DNA of 16,254 nt, from NCBI GenBank assembly GCA_003554685.1, contig PWHA01000225.1, positions 1 through 16,254 on the forward strand, written 5' to 3'. The DNA is from Halanaerobiaceae bacterium. Lineage in GTDB: Bacteria > Bacillota > Halanaerobiia > Halanaerobiales > Halarsenatibacteraceae. Position 1 is the stretch's first letter; each line of letters opens with the position of its first letter. The position numbers and the translations under genes are program-made. Of the stretch, positions 11,849-16,254 are shown piece by piece. Below the pieces are notes generated by a model. The model saw only the letters and a list, made by a program, of their open reading frames with translations, ran no database searches and was not told the origin of the DNA.

Positions 11849-12841
11849 ATGGCTGATGAATATGAAATTAAAATTTTTTCCGGCAGTTCAGGAGAAACAT
11901 TTGCCCAAAGAATTTCCGACTATCTGGAAGTAGAACCGGGTCTTTCCAGCGTAATCACCTTTCCCGAGGGAAATTTGCTGGTCAGAATTGAAGAAACTGT
12001 TCGGGACAAGGATGTGTTTCTGGTGCAGTCCATTGCCCTCAATCCCAACAGGGAGTTCACAGAAATCCTCTTCTGGATTGATGCTTTTAAAAGGGCCAGC
12101 GCCAATTCGGTGACCCTGGTCATGCCCTATTTCAGCTATGCTCAGGGCGATAAAAAGGATGAGCCAAGAGTTTCCATCAGGGGACGGGTCTGTGCCGAAA
12201 GCATTGAACTGGCTGGAGTTGACAGGGTGGTAACCATGGATCTTCACAGCCCCCAGATTCAGGGATTTTTCAAAAAACCCAGCGACCATCTCTATGCCCT
12301 GCCCATACTCTGTGAATATTTCCAGGAAAAGATTGACCTCTCAGATACAGTGGTGGTTTCACCGGATGCCGGTTTTGCCAGAGAGGCCAGAAAATACGCT
12401 TCTTATCTGGATCTCCCGGTTGCCCTGGGGGATAAAAGAAGAAAAAACCACAATGAGGATGCCGAAATGATGGAGATTATAGGAGAGGTCCGGGGGAAGA
12501 ATGCTCTGATTTTTGACGATTTCAGCATCTCGGGAGGAACGCTGGTCAATCTGGCCCGGGAGCTGAAGGCTAGAGGAGCCCGGGATATTTATGCCGGCTT
12601 ATCGCATATGCTGATGAATGAGAGGGCGGTGAAGAGGCTGGAGAACAGTCCTATTAAAACAATTGTAGGCACGGATTCGGTTGACAATGATGCGGTTAAA
12701 GACACTGAAAAAATTAAACTGGTTTCTGTAGCTCCTCTCTTTGCGGAAACTATCTGGCGAATCCATGAGCGGAAGTCTGTCAGCATCCTTTTTAATCAGG
12801 TCCCGAAAGAGGTATTTGATAAATCCAAGCTTGAGGATTAA
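11849..12841 (+). CDS. prs: Ribose-phosphate pyrophosphokinase (PRPP synthetase) paralogue, 330 aa
   Basis: The chain follows the Prs two-domain type I PRTase layout. DLHSPQIQGFF (131-141) is the divalent-metal/ATP site normally spelled D-L-H-A-x-Q-I-Q-G-F-F. VVSPDAGFAREARKYASYL (169-187) and DKRRKNHNEDAEMM (195-208) are also present. IFDDFSISGGTLVNLA (221-236) corresponds to the PRPP loop. Several canonical positions differ: FPEGN replaces F-x-D-G-E near residue 38, YAQGDKKDEPRVSI replaces Y-A-R-Q-D-R-K-x-x-x-R-E-P at about 97-110, and the loop has S-x-S-G-G-T rather than D-T-G/A-G-T. This fits a divergent Prs subfamily, so ATP binding and activity may differ from the housekeeping enzyme. 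Length is slightly above the usual 310-320. AAGGAGA lies before the ATG. The DUF368 gene follows after 58 bp with no terminator between. Confidence 0.75.
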   Translation: MADEYEIKIFSGSSGETFAQRISDYLEVEPGLSSVITFPEGNLLVRIEETVRDKDVFLVQSIALNPNREFTEILFWIDAFKRASANSVTLVMPYFSYAQGDKKDEPRVSIRGRVCAESIELAGVDRVVTMDLHSPQIQGFFKKPSDHLYALPILCEYFQEKIDLSDTVVVSPDAGFAREARKYASYLDLPVALGDKRRKNHNEDAEMMEIIGEVRGKNALIFDDFSISGGTLVNLARELKARGARDIYAGLSHMLMNERAVKRLENSPIKTIVGTDSVDNDAVKDTEKIKLVSVAPLFAETIWRIHERKSVSILFNQVPKEVFDKSKLED

Positions 12842-12899
12842 AAACTTGTTAGAAAGTTAAGTTTCCAGTCAGAAAAATAATGAAAAATGAGGTGCCTTC

Positions 12900-13766
12900 A
12901 TGGAACAGGACCCTGGTAAAACACTCGACAGCAGCAAAATATCCCGGCTTTTTCTCCGGGGACTTCCCCTGGGAATTGCCAATACACTGCCGGGAATCAG
13001 CGGCGGGACCGTGGCCCTGATTTTGCATATTTATGAACCCCTGATCAAAGCCATTAAAAGTATTGAACTCGGATTTCTTATTCCGCTCCTGGGGGGAGTT
13101 GGTCTGGGAGTGCTGCTGGGAGCGGCTTTTATCGATCGGATTTTCGAACTCTATCCTGCGGCAATGATGGCCCTAATTGCCGGGATGATACTGGCTTCGC
13201 TCCGAAAAACCAGGCAGGAAGCTGCCCGGGAAAGACCAAGCAGCCGGAACAGCTCAGCAGCTCAGCGGCAGAGAGCAGAAAGAGCAGGGGAAATCCTGAA
13301 TTACTTCCTGCTGCTCGCTGGAATTCTACTGGCCCTGCTTCTCAGCCGTAGAGTTACCGGGGGTTCCGGATCTACCGTAATTGCCGGAGGACCGGGCTTC
13401 TTAAGGATATTTCTGGCCAGTGCTCTGGCCAGCATAACCATGCTTTTACCCGGAATCAGCGGCGGTAGCCGGCTGGTGATTCTCGGTGTTTATCCAGCTT
13501 TTATTCAGGCTATTGCTCGTCTTCAGCTGCTGACTCTGCTAATTTATAATCTTGGCTCCATCTGCGGTCTTCTGATCTTCGCCTGGCTCCTCAACTGGTT
13601 CATCGAAAACTACCGGCGTCGGCTGATGTTCTTCCTCAGCGGTTTGATCCTGGCTTCCGCAGCCCTGTCAATGCCCGCTGATCCTGGTCTGCCAGAAATG
13701 TTGATCTTTGCTCTGGGATTTTCGGTAGTTTTCTTCATCACCGGGAGGCCCGGCGAGATTGCCTGA
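12900..13766 (+). CDS. DUF368 / PopT-type undecaprenyl-phosphate transporter, 288 aa
   Basis: The hallmark DUF368 segment appears twice, at mirrored positions: NTLPGISGGTVALILHIYEPL at residues 28-48 and LLPGISGGSRLVILGVYPAF at about 183-202. This reflects the internal duplication of the family. DUF368 proteins have been identified as undecaprenyl-phosphate translocases (PopT), which return the lipid carrier across the membrane for envelope polymer synthesis. Hydrophobic spans cover most of the chain. A basic, Ser/Arg-rich loop (about residues 102-130) separates the halves and is probably cytoplasmic. GAGGTG lies before the ATG at 12900. It probably shares a transcript with the prs-like gene. 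No terminator is visible after it; a long tetranucleotide repeat fills the gap to the convergent HD gene. Confidence 0.85.
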   Translation: MEQDPGKTLDSSKISRLFLRGLPLGIANTLPGISGGTVALILHIYEPLIKAIKSIELGFLIPLLGGVGLGVLLGAAFIDRIFELYPAAMMALIAGMILASLRKTRQEAARERPSSRNSSAAQRQRAERAGEILNYFLLLAGILLALLLSRRVTGGSGSTVIAGGPGFLRIFLASALASITMLLPGISGGSRLVILGVYPAFIQAIARLQLLTLLIYNLGSICGLLIFAWLLNWFIENYRRRLMFFLSGLILASAALSMPADPGLPEMLIFALGFSVVFFITGRPGEIA

Positions 13767-13894
13767 TTATCCCTGAGCCGGACAAAAAAAACAACTGTAT
13801 CAACAACTCCATAAATATCAGCTAAATCAATTCAATATTCGATAGCTAAATCAACGAACAATGAATCTATGAATCATAAAAATTACCCCAACAG

Positions 13895-14022
13895 TAAAAA
13901 AGCAAAAAACAAACTAACCAATAAATAAATCAATCGATCAATAAACAAATAAACCAATCTATAAATAAAACTATAAAGCAACCAACCAACCAACCAACCA
14001 ACCAACCAACCAACCAACCAAC
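13895..14022. repeat. Tetranucleotide microsatellite: (CAAC)11 plus a decayed in-register extension
   Basis: Positions 13979-14022 are eleven perfect CAAC units. Going left, bases continue in the same 4-bp register to about 13895 as AAAC, TAAC, CAAT, AAAT, CAAT, CGAT and similar units, so the whole tract is about 32 units with decay to the left. Further left, to about 13820, AAATCAA-like words recur without clear register. The tract lies in the gap between the convergent DUF368 and HD genes, so copy number would not change any reading frame. Confidence 0.9.
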
Positions 14023-14072
14023 AGTCCATCTCTTTATTCTCAGCCGGCTAAACCGGTGCTTGGTATGACTTT

Positions 14073-14642
14073 CTATCTATCTTGAAAAAGATAACTAACC
14101 GCTTCTGTGAATTCCTGATAGATTTTTTTACCTTCTAAATCCTTCAGGCTGGCAGCCATGCTCCGGTAATACCATTTTTGGCAGTCATATCCGGCATTAA
14201 ATTTATCCCAGAGCTTATCCCCCAGGCGCTTCTTATCTCTTATCATGCTTCTCATATTGGCTAGCTTGTCAGCACAGACCAGATATTTAACATCCTGAGC
14301 AGCATCTATTACACTTTCAATGGTATGCTTTTTTCTTTCCTGCCAGGGGGTTTCCTCCCGGTTTTCCAGTCTTTCCGAAGCGCCCAGTACCAGTCTGGCT
14401 ATCCGGTTATTAAAAAATTTCCTCAGCTCCTCTTCAATAAGTCCGGTATCCTCCAGGGTGTCATGCAGCAGTCCGGCAGCAATTAATTCCTCATCGTCAA
14501 AGTGATTTTGCAGGATCATTGCCACCTCCACAGGATGAACTATATAGGGGGTTTTGCTTTCCTTTCGGCTGTACCCTTGATGGCATCTGGCAGCAACTTC
14601 TAAAGCTCTGGCTATGATTTCGTTGCAGTAGATTTCCTGCAT
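14073..14642 (-). CDS. HD-domain protein of the SpoT/MESH1 (p)ppGpp-hydrolase type, 189 aa
   Basis: Numbering from ATG 14642: TPYIVHPVEVAMIL (31-44), AAGLLHDTLEDTG (55-67, with H60-D61 and E64-D65) and KYLVCADKLANMRSM (119-133, with D125 and N129) are the metal-binding and catalytic motifs of the SpoT-type HD hydrolase domain. H21 in the CHQGYSR segment fits the first metal ligand. There is no synthetase, TGS or ACT domain, so it is a stand-alone small alarmone-hydrolase-like protein. A role in removing (p)ppGpp is inferred from family; other nucleotide phosphohydrolase activities are possible. An in-frame GTG lies 4 codons upstream (14654) but overlaps the AGGAGG, so ATG 14642 is preferred. 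The MATE gene upstream ends 79 bp before it and no terminator separates them. Confidence 0.8.
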   Translation of the reverse strand: MQEIYCNEIIARALEVAARCHQGYSRKESKTPYIVHPVEVAMILQNHFDDEELIAAGLLHDTLEDTGLIEEELRKFFNNRIARLVLGASERLENREETPWQERKKHTIESVIDAAQDVKYLVCADKLANMRSMIRDKKRLGDKLWDKFNAGYDCQKWYYRSMAASLKDLEGKKIYQEFTEAVSYLFQDR

Positions 14643-14721
14643 TTTAACCTTCACCTCCTGTTTTCCTGTTTGGTTCGGTCAATCTGACTTCCTGACCAGG
14701 ACCGGATCTCAGTTTAAACAT

Positions 14722-16095
14722 TTAGACAGTACTTTCCCCGGCCATATTTTCCCAGGACTTTTCCAGAGTATCCTTCAGCCAGAAAACCATCACCCCGAAA
14801 ACCAGCACCTCGGCCAGGGGGAAGGCATACCAGAGTGCATTCAGGCCGTAAAATCTTCCCAGGAGATACATGATTGGCAGCAGCAAAATAATCTGCCTCG
14901 AGAAGGAAATAATCAAACTGGGCAGCCCCTTACCGATGGCCTGAAAGGTGGTGGAACCGATAATCGCCGGTCCGATGATGGGAAAGGCCAGGCTGAGCCG
15001 GGTCAGGGCAGTTACCCCGATCTCTATTAATTCCGGATCATTATTAAAGAGAGAGATTAACTGCCGGGGAAAGGCCTGAAAAATAATGAAACCGGAAGTA
15101 GTAAAGGCAAAGGCAATCAGCACCCCAAATTTAATTGTTTTTTTCATGCGGGCCGGTTTTCGGTGGCCAAAATTATATCCCACAATCGGCATAAATCCCT
15201 GGCAGAGGCCAAAAACAGGCATGAAGACAAAGGACTGAAGCCGGAAATAGATGCCCATCACTGCAATTGCCAGAACATCAAAGCTGCCCACTATTCTGTT
15301 TGCTCCGAAAATCATGAAGCTCGCCAGAAACTGCATGACCATTGCCGGCAGGCCAACCCGGTAAACATCCATGATAATACCAAAATCAAATTTGAATCTC
15401 TCAAATCTGATTTTGACCTGGTTGTCTCCCTTAAATAGAATCCAGGCAATAAACAATCCGCTGATAAACCTGGAGAAGACGGTGGCATAAGCTGCTCCGG
15501 CCACTCCCAGTTCCGGGAAAAAGCCAATTCCAAAAATCAGGAAGGGATCGATAATTATATTGATAACAGCACCCAGGATCAGGGTGAGCATGGGGATAAA
15601 GGTGTTTCCCTCACCCCGGAGAACATCACTGGCAATCAGGGGAAAAAACATGGCCAGGGAACCCAGGAGAATGATTCTGATATACTCCTGACCCAGTTTA
15701 ATCAACTCAGGATCTTCTGCCACAAAACCAAAAATATTCTCTGAGAAGAAAAAGCCAACCAGCCCGATTGTCAGGCCGTAAAAAACGGTCATTATCATAA
15801 CATGTCGGGCTGTATTGCTGGCATTTTCAGTCCTGTTCTCCCCCAGCAGACGTGATATCAGTGAACTGGTGCCAACTCCGGTTCCCACAGCGATGGCGAT
15901 TAAAACCATCTGAATGGGAAAGGCCAGAGAAAGAGCAGCAAGTGCTTCCTTGCTGACCCTGCCTATGTAAATGCTGTCGACTACATTATAAAGAGATTGA
16001 ACAGACATGCCAATGATTGCCGGTACAGAAAGCTTTATGAGCAGAGGAACTATCTTTTCGGTCCCCATACGCTCTGATTTATTTGTTAATTGCAT
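14722..16095 (-). CDS. MATE-family multidrug/sodium efflux transporter, 457 aa
   Basis: This is a complete MATE (NorM/MepA-like) transporter by length and layout. The N-terminal LSVPAIIGMSVQSLYNVVDSIYIGR (about 18-42) is the classic first-helix block. AIAVGTGVGTSSLISRLLGE (about 72-91) contains the conserved G-x-G-x-x-S-x-x-S-R/Q-x-x-G segment. FMPVFGLCQGFMPIVGYNFG marks the start of the C-terminal half (helix 7-8 region). About twelve hydrophobic spans are visible. It should export cationic compounds using a Na+ or H+ gradient; the substrate is unknown. ATGAGGAGAT precedes the ATG, and a strong promoter lies upstream. It may be cotranscribed with the HD-domain gene. Confidence 0.9.
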   Translation of the reverse strand: MQLTNKSERMGTEKIVPLLIKLSVPAIIGMSVQSLYNVVDSIYIGRVSKEALAALSLAFPIQMVLIAIAVGTGVGTSSLISRLLGENRTENASNTARHVMIMTVFYGLTIGLVGFFFSENIFGFVAEDPELIKLGQEYIRIILLGSLAMFFPLIASDVLRGEGNTFIPMLTLILGAVINIIIDPFLIFGIGFFPELGVAGAAYATVFSRFISGLFIAWILFKGDNQVKIRFERFKFDFGIIMDVYRVGLPAMVMQFLASFMIFGANRIVGSFDVLAIAVMGIYFRLQSFVFMPVFGLCQGFMPIVGYNFGHRKPARMKKTIKFGVLIAFAFTTSGFIIFQAFPRQLISLFNNDPELIEIGVTALTRLSLAFPIIGPAIIGSTTFQAIGKGLPSLIISFSRQIILLLPIMYLLGRFYGLNALWYAFPLAEVLVFGVMVFWLKDTLEKSWENMAGESTV

Positions 16096-16131
16096 AATTT
16101 ATCTCCTCATAAATTTTATAACTACCAACTA

Positions 16132-16161
16132 ATTATATTACAGGGTTATTGTCTGTGTCAA
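16132..16161 (-). promoter_or_regulatory. Consensus sigma-A promoter for the MATE gene
   Basis: On the minus strand TTGACA (16161-16156) and TATAAT (16137-16132) are separated by 18 bp, both hexamers perfect. Initiation would be about 30 nt before the ATG at 16095, leaving a short leader containing the RBS. Confidence 0.85.
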
Positions 16162-16254
16162 CGCATCCTGCAGCTTTAGATATTATTCTGTTATATATCG
16201 TTACTTACAAGCAGCAAGATGTCTCCAGCTTCAAAAAAATTTTTTTCGATTACT

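Overview
This 16.25-kb window looks like chromosome from an anaerobic, low-GC, Bacillota-type bacterium, most plausibly a halophilic Halanaerobiales-like lineage. The evidence is strong Shine-Dalgarno sequences, near-consensus TTGACA/TATAAT promoters, a DUF3870 protein, a CC/Se-motif protein, a SatD-DUF3307 pair, a strongly acidic secreted protein and a peroxiredoxin with an in-frame UGA. The lineage is inferred from gene content and was not tested by any search. Genes are mostly single or in pairs, separated by unusually long, AT-rich, repeat-laden intergenic regions. No rRNA, tRNA, insertion sequence, phage block or bona fide CRISPR array was seen.

Layout: (1) 1-853: the tail of a DUF885-type protein, then a HhH-GPD-like protein. 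(2) 854-3188: a DUF429 remnant, a cluster of six 20-bp palindromes, a 10-bp-period repeat, then the satD-DUF3307 pair. (3) 3189-5667: a consensus promoter with a leader of five ~27-bp repeats, a DUF3870 gene whose 3' end runs into a 15-bp minisatellite, a structured leader/terminator, and a YidE/YbjL-type duplicated transporter. (4) 5668-8941: a CC/Se-motif protein, a UbiA-family prenyltransferase, a broken polyprenyl synthetase, and a TraX-like membrane acyltransferase. (5) 8942-10640: an AAC(3)-family acetyltransferase, a selenocysteine-containing BCP/PrxQ-type peroxiredoxin, and a structured terminator. (6) 10641-13766: a secreted triple cytochrome-b5-like protein, divergent from a PRPP-synthetase paralogue and a DUF368 (PopT-type) undecaprenyl-phosphate transporter. 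(7) 13767-16254: a tetranucleotide microsatellite, an HD-domain alarmone-hydrolase-like protein and a MATE transporter, both on the minus strand.

Three things stand out. First, the peroxiredoxin's peroxidatic position is UGA, followed immediately by a SECIS-like hairpin; a gene caller that treats UGA as stop would miss the gene. Second, the window holds many unrelated tandem repeats (periods of about 4, 10, 12, 15, 20, 21, 27 and 28 bp) in intergenic regions and gene tails, suggesting frequent slippage. Third, genes are visibly decaying: the polyprenyl synthetase next to the UbiA prenyltransferase has lost its N-terminal half and now reads in frame into traX, and a DUF429 gene is cut to 39 codons. 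No complete new multi-gene system is evident. The best candidates for undescribed biology are the selenoperoxiredoxin, the palindrome cluster and the repeat-bearing leader.
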